Assembly (NCBI GenBank): GCA_963712055.1
Contig: CAVQGN010000004.1
Span: 434,001-498,000, forward strand
DNA length: 64,000 nucleotides
Source of the DNA: JAHBVL01 sp963712055
GTDB lineage: Bacteria; Chloroflexota; Chloroflexia; Thermomicrobiales; UBA6265
Direction of reading: 5' to 3'
A program made the translations under genes and the position numbers. Below, in pieces: positions 53,136 to 60,969 of the stretch. The notes below the pieces were generated by a model that saw only the letters and a list, made by a program, of their open reading frames with translations, ran no database searches and had not been told where the DNA came from. The first letter of the stretch is position 1; each line of letters begins with the position of its first letter.

Positions 53136-54338
53136 ATGAATTTCGAGTTCACAGACGAGCAAATCCAGGTTCGCGATATGGTGCGCGAGTTCACCGCTCG
53201 CGAAGTGCTGCCATATATCCAGGAGTGGGATGCCAAGGGTGAGTTCCACCCCGAAGTGTTGCGCAAGCTTGGTGAGCTCGGTCTCCTCGGACTGCCGATT
53301 CCCGAAGAATATGGCGGTCTCGGTCTCGATTACGTTTCGTTGGCGATCGCTTGTGAGGAACTGGAGTACGCCGACACCTTCCTCCGAGTCGCCATGAGCG
53401 TGCATGTCGGCTTGAACAGTCTGGCGCTGTTGCAATGGGGCACCGAAGAGCAGAAGCAGAGGTGGCTCGTTCCCCAGGCAGCTGGTGAGAAGCTGGCTAC
53501 CTTCGGATTGACCGAGCCCAACGCCGGTTCCGACGCAGGCGCAATCGAGTCGACCGTGGTCCGCGATGGCGATCACTACGTTCTCAATGGCGCCAAGATG
53601 TGGATTTCCCTGGCTGACACCGCCGACCATTTCCTCGTGTTCGCATCGATCGACCGCTCGAAGAAACATAACGGATTGGTCGCGTTGCTGCTCGAACGCG
53701 GAATGGAAGGCTTCACCACCGGCACTATCAAAGGCAAGCTCGGAGTTCGCGCTGGAAACACCGGTGAACTGGCGTTCAACAACGTTCGCGTACCCGTCGA
53801 GAATCGCCTCGGTGAAGAGGGCGAAGGGTTCAAAATCGCGATGAGCTGTATCGACCAGGGTCGCTTCACCGTCGGCGCAGGCGCCTGCGGTCTGACCAAG
53901 GCAAGTCTGGATGCGAGCGTGAAATACGCGAACGAGCGTCGCGCATTCGATCAGGAGATTGGGCGCTTCGAACTCGTTCAGCAGATGATCGCGAAAATGG
54001 TGCTTGGGTATGAAACCTCGGTTCTTCTAACGATGAAAGCAGCCGAATTGAAGAATCGCGGCATCCGAAACACGCGCGAAACTTCGATGATGAAATGGCA
54101 TGGCTGCGATGTGGCGTTGCAATCGGCTGATGACGCGATCCAGATTCACGGGTCGTATGGCTACTCGAATGAGTATCCGGTCGAACGTTTCTGGAGAAAC
54201 GCCCGTGGCGCCGTGATCTACGAAGGCACCCGCGAGATCCATACCTTGCTGCAAGCGCAATACGCGCTTGGCTATCGTGAGGACAAACCGGTCCGGATGC
54301 CGCAACCACCTGCGCAGGGATTCGATGCCGCTGAATAG
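53136..54338 (+). CDS. Acyl-CoA dehydrogenase
   Basis: 400 residues. The three ACAD parts are present: helical N-terminus (FTDEQIQVRDMVREFTAREV), the central beta domain with FGLTEPNAGSDAG for FAD, and the C-terminal helices with RRAFDQEIGRFELVQQMIAKM. The catalytic base glutamate is in VIYEGTREIHTL. It oxidises acyl-CoA to enoyl-CoA and passes electrons to ETF, whose genes lie 2.6 kb downstream. Chain-length preference cannot be read from sequence. The 91-base upstream gap separates it from birA. Confidence 0.95.
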   Translation: MNFEFTDEQIQVRDMVREFTAREVLPYIQEWDAKGEFHPEVLRKLGELGLLGLPIPEEYGGLGLDYVSLAIACEELEYADTFLRVAMSVHVGLNSLALLQWGTEEQKQRWLVPQAAGEKLATFGLTEPNAGSDAGAIESTVVRDGDHYVLNGAKMWISLADTADHFLVFASIDRSKKHNGLVALLLERGMEGFTTGTIKGKLGVRAGNTGELAFNNVRVPVENRLGEEGEGFKIAMSCIDQGRFTVGAGACGLTKASLDASVKYANERRAFDQEIGRFELVQQMIAKMVLGYETSVLLTMKAAELKNRGIRNTRETSMMKWHGCDVALQSADDAIQIHGSYGYSNEYPVERFWRNARGAVIYEGTREIHTLLQAQYALGYREDKPVRMPQPPAQGFDAAE

Positions 54339-54395
54339 CACGGCGTCCGCTGCCACGCCGGGTCGGACAGGTTTTGGCCTGAGAAAGAAGACTGC

Positions 54396-55577
54396 ATGAG
54401 CAAGAATGTCATTCTCGGAGGCGCCCGCACTCCCGTTGGCAAGATGAGTGGTGCGCTTGCATCGAGAACCGCAGTAGAGCTCGGGGCGATTGCGCTGTCC
54501 GAAACCCTGAATCGGACGGGCGTTGCGCCCGATGAGCTTGACCACGTCATTCTCGGTCAGGTTTTGCAGGGCGGTGCTGGTCAGATCCCATCCCGTCAGG
54601 TCGCGATTGCCGCCGGTGTGCCTGAAACCGTAACGTCGGAAACGATCAATCGGGTTTGTGGATCGGGACTACGGGCGTTGACCCTGGCAGATACGTTGAT
54701 CAAAGTGGAGGATTTTCAGGCCGTTGCGGCCGGTGGATTCGAGAGTATGACCCAGGCTCCCTATCTGGTGCGCCAGGGTCGCAATGGTTACCGGATGGGT
54801 CATGGTGTTCTCGAGGACATGATGATCGTCGACGGTCTCTTCTGCGCGCTCGAGCATGTCCAGATGGGTTCACATGGTGACCGAGTCGCTGCTGAAGAAG
54901 GCATCACTCGCGAGGAGCAGGACGCCTGGGCGTTGCGATCGCAGGAGCGAGCGGTTGCGGCTCAGGACGCTGGTTTGCTTGCCGAAGAAATCGTCCCTGT
55001 CGAAATTGCCAGTCGGAAATCGACCACGCTTGTCGATTCGGACGAAGCGCCACGCCGGGATACGTCAGCTGAAGCCCTGGCTAAGCTCAAACCAGTTTTT
55101 TCAGACGATGGAACCGTCACGGCAGGCAACGCGCCGGGGTTGAACGATGGCGCGGCGACCCTGATCGTCACCAGCTCGGAATGGGCAAACGAGCACGGCA
55201 AAACTCCGATGGCGACGATTCTTTCCCATGCTGCTGCAGCCTGGGGACCGGCGTATCTTGCTTACACTCCTCATCTTGCCGCCGAAAAAGCGCTTCAGAA
55301 AGCCGGTCTGACGATCGATGATGTGGATCTGATGGAAATCAATGAAGCGTTCGCGAGTGTGCCGCTGATTTCGGCGCGCCGCCTTGGTTTGCCGCTCGAA
55401 AAACTCAATATCAATGGCGGCGCAATCGCGCTTGGACATCCGCTCGCTGCCAGTGGCGCCCGGATCGTGTTGACGTTGATCTATGAGCTTCGCCGTCGCG
55501 GCGGCGGGATCGGCGTGGCGGCTATCTGTTCAGGTGGCGGTCAAGGTGATGCAATCGTATTGGAAGTCGCGGGTTAG
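54396..55577 (+). CDS. Acetyl-CoA acyltransferase (thiolase)
   Basis: 393 residues. Active-site cysteine is in NRVCGSGLRAL (about residue 87), with NGGAIALGHPLAASGARI and the second cysteine in AICSGGGQGDA. It cleaves or condenses acyl-CoA with acetyl-CoA. It is placed between the acyl-CoA dehydrogenase and enoyl-CoA hydratase genes, as in a beta-oxidation set; no hydroxyacyl-CoA dehydrogenase is visible here. Confidence 0.95.
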   Translation: MSKNVILGGARTPVGKMSGALASRTAVELGAIALSETLNRTGVAPDELDHVILGQVLQGGAGQIPSRQVAIAAGVPETVTSETINRVCGSGLRALTLADTLIKVEDFQAVAAGGFESMTQAPYLVRQGRNGYRMGHGVLEDMMIVDGLFCALEHVQMGSHGDRVAAEEGITREEQDAWALRSQERAVAAQDAGLLAEEIVPVEIASRKSTTLVDSDEAPRRDTSAEALAKLKPVFSDDGTVTAGNAPGLNDGAATLIVTSSEWANEHGKTPMATILSHAAAAWGPAYLAYTPHLAAEKALQKAGLTIDDVDLMEINEAFASVPLISARRLGLPLEKLNINGGAIALGHPLAASGARIVLTLIYELRRRGGGIGVAAICSGGGQGDAIVLEVAG

Positions 55578-55581
55578 TCAG

Positions 55582-56121
55582 GTGACCTCTTCCGCGCTGG
55601 TGCTCGATTTCGACGGGCATTCGCCGATCCTGGCCGAGGATTGCTTTCTGGCGCCAGGCGCAGTGGTGATTGGCCGAACGACGATCGGTTCGAGATCGAG
55701 CGTCTGGTTCAACGCTGTTGTCCGTGGCGACAGCGACGCCATCGAGATCGGTGACCGAACCAATATCCAGGATAGCGCGGTCTTGCATGTCGATCCCGGC
55801 TTTCCGTTGCGAATCGGCAATGACGTGACGGTCGGGCATGCAGCGGTCGTCCATGGCGCGACGATTGGCGACGGCTGCACGATCGGAATGGGTGCCACGG
55901 TGTTGACCGGGGCGATCATCGGAGCGGGTGCCATCGTGGCTGCCGGTGCGGTGGTTCGCGAGGGGGACGTGATTCCCGATAACGCGCTCGTTGCCGGAGT
56001 GCCGGCCGTCGTGAAACGTGATCTTGGTCCCGATAAGGACGGAACACGGATCCATGGCGCTGACCACTATCATGCGCTGTCGGCGGTTTATCGCGCGTTG
56101 CTCGGCAAGCGGACCGAGTAG
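55582..56121 (+). CDS. Gamma-type carbonic anhydrase family protein
   Basis: 179 residues from GTG 55582, four bases after the thiolase stop; the frame is open from 55483 but overlaps it. Left-handed beta-helix of hexapeptide repeats (VIGRTTIGSRSSVWFNAVVRGD, IGDRTNIQDSAVLHVD, IGNDVTVGHAAVVHGATIGDG). The three zinc histidines are the one in LHVD and the two in VGHAAVVHG. C-terminal helix follows. This class (YrdA/PaaY/CaiE-like) often travels with acyl-CoA genes; PaaY acts on CoA thioesters, so a thioesterase role is possible. Confidence 0.9.
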   Translation: MTSSALVLDFDGHSPILAEDCFLAPGAVVIGRTTIGSRSSVWFNAVVRGDSDAIEIGDRTNIQDSAVLHVDPGFPLRIGNDVTVGHAAVVHGATIGDGCTIGMGATVLTGAIIGAGAIVAAGAVVREGDVIPDNALVAGVPAVVKRDLGPDKDGTRIHGADHYHALSAVYRALLGKRTE

Positions 56122-56147
56122 CCGGTCCGAATCAGCGAGGAGTAGGT

Positions 56148-56946
56148 ATGGCGGTCGACATCGAAATGCGCGGTCGCGTTGCCATCGTGACTATGAACCG
56201 GCCTGAAGCACTGAATGCGTTTACGGGCGACCAGCTGCGAGAACTGGCACAGGTTTTTGGAACCATAGCCGACAATCGTGAGATTCGCGCAGTGGTGCTC
56301 ACTGGTGCAGGCGAGAAAGCGTTCGCTGCTGGCGCTGATATCAAAGCCATGGCGGAAATGGATCAACGCGCTGGCATCGAGTTCGGTCGTCTGGGTCACG
56401 CGGCCACTCGCGCCATCGAGGAATGCCCTCAACCGGTCATTGCCGCGGTTAACGGATATGCGCTCGGTGGTGGATGCGAGGTAGCGATCAGTGCTGATAT
56501 TCGGTACGCATCAGAGAATGCCGTATTCGCGCAACCTGAGGTCACGCTTGGCATTCCCCCCGGGTGGGGAGGGAGTCAGCGTTTGCCTCGGTTGGTCGGC
56601 CCGGGTATGGCGGCGGAGATGATTCTCAGTGGCCGCCGGGTGAAGGCAGAGGAAGCCTTGCGGATTGGGCTGGTGAACCGGGTCACGCCACTCAGCGGAG
56701 CTGATGGATCAGTCGATCGAACTGGCGGAAACGATTGCCGATAATGGCCCTTTGGCAGTGCGATCGGCCAAACGATTGATGCGGTTGGCCTTTAACGATT
56801 CGACGCTGAGTAGTCTCGCCACCGAGGCCGAGGAGTTCGGGCAGGCATTTGCAATGAGCGAGCAAAAAGAAGGGATGCGGGCGTTTGTTGAAAAACGCTC
56901 CGCCAAGTTCGAGGATGTCCCTGAGTATTCGAGGAGTAAGCAATGA
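56148..56946 (+). CDS. Enoyl-CoA hydratase/isomerase, interrupted by a frameshift
   Basis: About 265 residues if repaired. First part (56148 to about 56697) has the crotonase oxyanion-hole region KAFAAGADIKAM and GGGCEVAISADI and PEVTLGIPPGWGG with the two catalytic glutamates. The second part (about 56697-56946, +2 frame) gives ELMDQSIELAETIADNGPLAVRSAKR. Removing one G from GG at about 56697 restores LSELMDQ. AGGAGTAGGT precedes the ATG. Its stop overlaps the ATG of etfB (ATGA). A single-base sequencing error is more likely than loss of function, as all catalytic positions remain. Confidence 0.88.
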
Positions 56947-57701
56947 CCTATCAGATAGCGGTGCTCGTCAAACAGGTGCCTGATCCGAATGGAATCCGGA
57001 TTGATCGCTCGACCGGTTCGCCGGCAACGAGCGGCCAGATGGCGATGAATTCATCGGACGAATACGCGGTCGAAGAAGCGATCCGAATCAAGGAAGCCCA
57101 CGGTGGCGAGATCGTCGCGATCACCGCCGGTCCGAACTCGGCCAAGGATGTCCTGGTCCGTGCTCTCGCCATGGGTGCCGACCGAGGAGTCCATATCGTG
57201 ATCGACTCCACTGATCACTTGACGTCACTCGACCTAGCGCGGCTGCTATCCGATCAGGTTCGTCAAGTCGATGCCGATCTGGTGCTGACCGGTCAGTCGT
57301 CTGATGACGTTGGAACCGGCAATATTGGTCCCCAGATCGCCGAACTGCTCGGGTTGCCACAGGTGACCTCCGCGACGGCGATCGAGTGTGATGGCGACAC
57401 CATAACCGTCCAGCGAGATACGGAGTTTGGCAAACAGCGGGTGCGGGTTTCGACTCCGGTCGCGATCATGGCGATGACCGGGCTGAACGATCCTCGCTAT
57501 CCTTCGCTCAAAGGCATCATGGCCGCGAAGAAAAAGCCGGTCGAAGCAATCCCGACAGCCACCGACGCGCCAGCGGTAGATTGGGGTGATCCTCATGCCG
57601 AGTCGAAAGCAGCCGATGGCGTGATACTCCAGGATGTCGCTCCCGCGGAGGCCGCCGCCCAGCTGGTGGCCTGGTTGCGCGAAGAAAAGGTGATCGGATG
57701 A
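56943..57701 (+). CDS. etfB: Electron transfer flavoprotein beta subunit
   Basis: 252 residues. Typical opening IAVLVKQVPDPNGIRID and the AMP/ADP-binding stretch LVLTGQSSDDVGTGNIGPQIAELLGLP. The VATPVAIMAMTGLNDPRYPSLKGIMAAKKK segment is the recognised signature near the end of the core. It begins in the stop codon of the enoyl-CoA hydratase gene and is followed by etfA. With EtfA it takes electrons from the acyl-CoA dehydrogenase and hands them to the FixC-like enzyme. Confidence 0.95.
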   Translation: MTYQIAVLVKQVPDPNGIRIDRSTGSPATSGQMAMNSSDEYAVEEAIRIKEAHGGEIVAITAGPNSAKDVLVRALAMGADRGVHIVIDSTDHLTSLDLARLLSDQVRQVDADLVLTGQSSDDVGTGNIGPQIAELLGLPQVTSATAIECDGDTITVQRDTEFGKQRVRVSTPVAIMAMTGLNDPRYPSLKGIMAAKKKPVEAIPTATDAPAVDWGDPHAESKAADGVILQDVAPAEAAAQLVAWLREEKVIG

Positions 57702-57747
57702 TCCCAGCAACCGACCTCTACTGCAGATATGCGAGAAAGGTGACCTC

Positions 57748-58722
57748 ATGAATCCAGGTACTGTACTGCTGATTGGTGAGTGTCACGAAGGCGCGCTTCT
57801 GCCAGTGACTGCCGAGTTGGTAGCTGCCGGTCGAGCGATAGAGCCCGAGCGACTCATTCTAGGACTGTTCGGAAGTGGTATCGGCGAAGCCGCCTCGGCT
57901 GCGGCCGCTCTGGGTGTCGATGAAGTTCTGGTCGTTGATCAGGCTGAAATGGCGCCTTTTTCCACTGGACCAGCCACGGCTGCGGCCGCAGCCATGGTCG
58001 AGGCCTGCGGCGCTCATGGCGTGATCATCGCTGGCACAACCTCTGGTCGCGACTATGCGCCCCGCTTGGCCGCCAGACTGGGTGGAGTGTCCTATCCCGA
58101 TATCGTGGAACTCGCAACTGGCGAGAGTGGCGTCATTGCGACTCGCCCTGTCTACGGCGGGAAGGCCGTGACCAATGTGCCGGTGAACAGTGGTTTCGCG
58201 ATTCTGACCACCAGGCCCGGTGCGTTTTCCAAGGCTGCAGCCGACAATGCCCCCGCCTCAATAACCCAGGTGGGGGTCACCGTCGATCCGTCCGACTTGC
58301 GGGTCGAAGTGCTTGGGTACGGGGAGGAGAGTGGAGCAGGGTCGGTCAAACTCGAAGAAGCCAAAACGATCGTCAGTGGCGGCCGGGGTCTGAAGGAACC
58401 CGAAAACTTCGCATTGATCGAGCAGCTTGCGACCGCGCTTGGTGGCGTGGTTGGCGCATCCAGAGCGGTTGTCGATGCAGGGTGGCGCGACCATCATGAG
58501 CAGGTCGGTCAGACCGGGCGCACCGTCTCACCTAGCCTCTACGTGGCGGTTGGCATTTCCGGCGCGGTACAGCATGTGGTGGGGATGCAAGGATCGGACA
58601 CCATCGTCGCGATCAACCGTGATCCCGATGCACCGATTTTCCGCATCGCCTCCTTTGGGATCGTCGGCGACCTTTTTGATGTCGTTCCGGCTCTGATCGC
58701 TGAATTGAATGCTTCGACCTAA
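57748..58722 (+). CDS. etfA: Electron transfer flavoprotein alpha subunit
   Basis: 324 residues. N-terminal nucleotide-like domain, then the C-terminal FAD domain with VVSGGRGL, SRAVVDAGWRDHHEQVGQTGRTVSPSLYVAVGISGAVQHVVGMQGSDTIVAINRDPDAPIFRIASFGIVGD shown here in fragments. The VGQTG and ISGAVQH motifs contact FAD. It lies 46 bases after etfB in the same direction. Together with etfB and the next gene it forms the standard etfBA-fixC module. Confidence 0.95.
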   Translation: MNPGTVLLIGECHEGALLPVTAELVAAGRAIEPERLILGLFGSGIGEAASAAAALGVDEVLVVDQAEMAPFSTGPATAAAAAMVEACGAHGVIIAGTTSGRDYAPRLAARLGGVSYPDIVELATGESGVIATRPVYGGKAVTNVPVNSGFAILTTRPGAFSKAAADNAPASITQVGVTVDPSDLRVEVLGYGEESGAGSVKLEEAKTIVSGGRGLKEPENFALIEQLATALGGVVGASRAVVDAGWRDHHEQVGQTGRTVSPSLYVAVGISGAVQHVVGMQGSDTIVAINRDPDAPIFRIASFGIVGDLFDVVPALIAELNAST

Positions 58723-58757
58723 CGTTTGCGACTGTCGCGGCCAGGAAGGACCAGATC

Positions 58758-60053
58758 GTGGAAGATGAGAAATTCGACGCTATCGTGGTTGGTGCCGGTC
58801 CTGCCGGTGTGACCGCAGCGCGTGATCTGGCCGCCGCTGGTCTGTCAGTAGTCGTCCTCGAACGGGGACAGTATCCCGGTTCGAAAAACGTGTCCGGGGG
58901 CATTCTCTATCGCCATCCAACTGAGGAGTTCGCGCCCGGTTTCGAGGAAAGTGCTCCGCTCGAGCGACCGATCATCGAGCAGCGGTATCTGATGCTCACC
59001 GAGGACGCGATGCTCGGCGGCATGTATCGCTCGATGAAGTTCGCCGAACAACCGTACAACGCGTATTCAGTCCTCAGAGCGGAATTCGACCAGTGGTATG
59101 CCGGGACCGCCGAGGAAGCCGGGGCCGAGGTGTATCCCGAGTTTACGATTACTGACCTCGTCTGGGATCAGGGGAATGTCGTCGGGGTCACGACCGGTGA
59201 GGAGGACGGCGAACTCCTGGCCCATTGCGTGATTCTGGCTGACGGCGCCAATTCGTTGTTGGCGCGGCAGGCTGGCCTCCACCGCGAATGGAAACCCTCT
59301 GAACAAGCCTTGATTGCCAAGGAACTGATAGCGCTTCCGGCTTCGACTATCGACGATCGGTTCGCTCTTCCAACTGGGCTCGGTACGGCTTATGAAATCT
59401 TCGGGTATTCGACCTGGGGACTGCTTGGGTACGGGTTCATTTACACGAACAAAGAATCGATTTCGATTGGCACCGGCGCGATGCTCGAAGATTTGATCGA
59501 ATCTGGTCGTAATGTCAACGACATGCTTGACCGCTTCAAGCAGCATCCCGCGATTGCGCCATTGGTGGCTGGTGGCGAAACGATCGAGTACTCCGGTCAC
59601 CTCATTCCTGAGATTGGCTATGATCGGTTGCCGCAGGTCTATTCCGACGGGGTCTTGGTGGTGGGTGATGCGGCTGGTCTGGTCAATCCGATCAATCGCG
59701 AAGGCGCCAATCTGGCGATGCTCTCTGGACGTCTGGCCGCTCAGACAGTGATGGCCGCGAAAGAGCGGAATGACTTCTCCGCGGCGTCTCTTGCGGAATA
59801 CAAGCGACGGTTGGAGGAGTCGATCATTCTCGATGACTTGAAAAAGATCAGAAAAATGGCACCATTCGCCCAGGAACGCCCACAGCTCTTCGGGCAGTAC
59901 CCTGAAACGATGGCCGCCGCCGCGCATGAGTACCTCACAGTCGATGGCAGGTCGAAACGTGAGAAACAGGCTCGGATGAAGGCGCTACTCAGCGGTCTGC
60001 CGAAACGGCAAGCCGCCTCAGACCTGATGGCCGCTCTCAAGTCGATGAAGTAG
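58758..60053 (+). CDS. FixC-type electron-transfer flavoprotein:quinone oxidoreductase
   Basis: 431 residues. FAD-binding AIVVGAGPAGVTAARDLAAAGLSVVVLERG, PGSKNVSGGILY, and VLVVGDAAGLVNPINREGANLAM match the FixC/EtfD family. It accepts electrons from EtfAB and reduces quinone. GGAAGGACC precedes the GTG. A small ferredoxin-like partner (FixX) normally follows this gene; none is found here, and a repeat array lies directly downstream. The bc complex at 5-8 kb would re-oxidise the quinol. Confidence 0.93.
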   Translation: MEDEKFDAIVVGAGPAGVTAARDLAAAGLSVVVLERGQYPGSKNVSGGILYRHPTEEFAPGFEESAPLERPIIEQRYLMLTEDAMLGGMYRSMKFAEQPYNAYSVLRAEFDQWYAGTAEEAGAEVYPEFTITDLVWDQGNVVGVTTGEEDGELLAHCVILADGANSLLARQAGLHREWKPSEQALIAKELIALPASTIDDRFALPTGLGTAYEIFGYSTWGLLGYGFIYTNKESISIGTGAMLEDLIESGRNVNDMLDRFKQHPAIAPLVAGGETIEYSGHLIPEIGYDRLPQVYSDGVLVVGDAAGLVNPINREGANLAMLSGRLAAQTVMAAKERNDFSAASLAEYKRRLEESIILDDLKKIRKMAPFAQERPQLFGQYPETMAAAAHEYLTVDGRSKREKQARMKALLSGLPKRQAASDLMAALKSMK

Positions 60054-60098
60054 CAGTCTCGTCGACTGAGTTCCTGGAACAACCTCCGCCACACCGTC

Positions 60099-60885
60099 GT
60101 CATGCTGAGGAACGAAGCATCTCTCGTCTGACCGCACGCTTGGCTGGTCCTTGTGCGGCGTCCACCGGCCATGCTGAGGCACGAAGCAACTCTTGTCGGG
60201 TCCCACGAACGACTGGTCCTTGAGCGTTGTGAACAAGAGATTCCTCGACAGGCTCGGAATGACAGTAGGGTTCGGGTCATGCTGAGGCACGAAGTATCTC
60301 TTGTTGACCCGCGGTAAGGGCCGATACCTGATTGCCGGTGACCAGAGATCCCTCGACAGGCTCGGAATGACAGTGGGGTTCTGGTCATGCTGAGGCGCGA
60401 AGTATCTCGTGTCAGCTCCCACGATCGACTGGTCCTTGAGCGTTGTGAACAAGAGATTCCTCGACAGGCTCGGAATGACAGTAGGGTTCGGGTCATGCTG
60501 AGGAAGCGAAGCATCTCTTGTCTGACCGCGACGGCTTGGCATTGGTCCTTGTCGCGGCGTCCACCGGTCATGCTGAGGCACGAAGCATCTCTTGTCAGGT
60601 CCCACGATCGACTGGTCCTTGACCGTTGTGAACAAGCGATTCCTCGACAGGCTCGGAATGACAGTGGGGTTCGGGTCATGCTGAGGCACGAAGTATCTCT
60701 TGTTGACCCGCGGTAAGGGCCGATACCTGATTGCCGGTGACCAGAGATTCCTCGACAGGCTCGGAATGACAGTGGGGTTCCGGTCATGCTGAGGAACGAG
60801 GCATCTCTTGTTGATTCGAGGAAATACCTGGAACTCGAGCCCCAGGAACGAGAGTTTCCTTGACAAGCCCGGAATGACAGGAATC
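60099..60885. repeat. Tandemly duplicated array of inverted short repeats (REP/BIME-like)
   Basis: Motif A (GTCATGCTGAGGCACGAAGC and variants, then ATCTC) occurs eight times, starting near 60099, 60168, 60276, 60383, 60490, 60566, 60675 and 60782. Motif B (ATTCCTCGACAGGCTCGGAA then TGACAG) occurs six times, near 60239, 60345, 60453, 60638, 60744 and 60852. The complement of B resembles A, so A and B are imperfect inverted repeats. A2-A4 and B1-B3 recur as A6-A8 and B4-B6 at intervals of about 397-399 bases, so a 399-bp unit has been tandemly duplicated. No gene is inside. Confidence 0.85.
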
Positions 60886-60921
60886 TCGGAACGACAGAAG
60901 TCTGGACTCGGAAAAGCGGCG

Positions 60922-60947
60922 TTCCGGCCCTGCGCGCAGGGCCGGAA
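60922..60947. terminator. Perfect 26-bp palindrome between convergent genes
   Basis: TTCCGGCCCTGCG and its exact complement CGCAGGGCCGGAA adjoin without a loop (60922-60947). It lies 23 bases before the stop of the leftward BNR gene and downstream of fixC, so it could end both transcripts. There is no flanking T run. Confidence 0.5.
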
Positions 60948-60969
60948 GTGGTGTCTCGCCGGAGGGTCG

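Noticed and set aside
60018..60866. Long minus-strand frames through the repeat array, with repeated FRACRGIS or IPSLSRN text.
   Set aside because: The repetition comes from the DNA motifs; two overlapping frames are equally open, there is no start with a ribosome-binding site, and they run antisense into fixC.
60099..60885. Possible CRISPR array.
   Set aside because: Repeats vary, occur in two inverted types, and the spacers themselves recur; there is no uniform repeat-spacer period and no cas gene.
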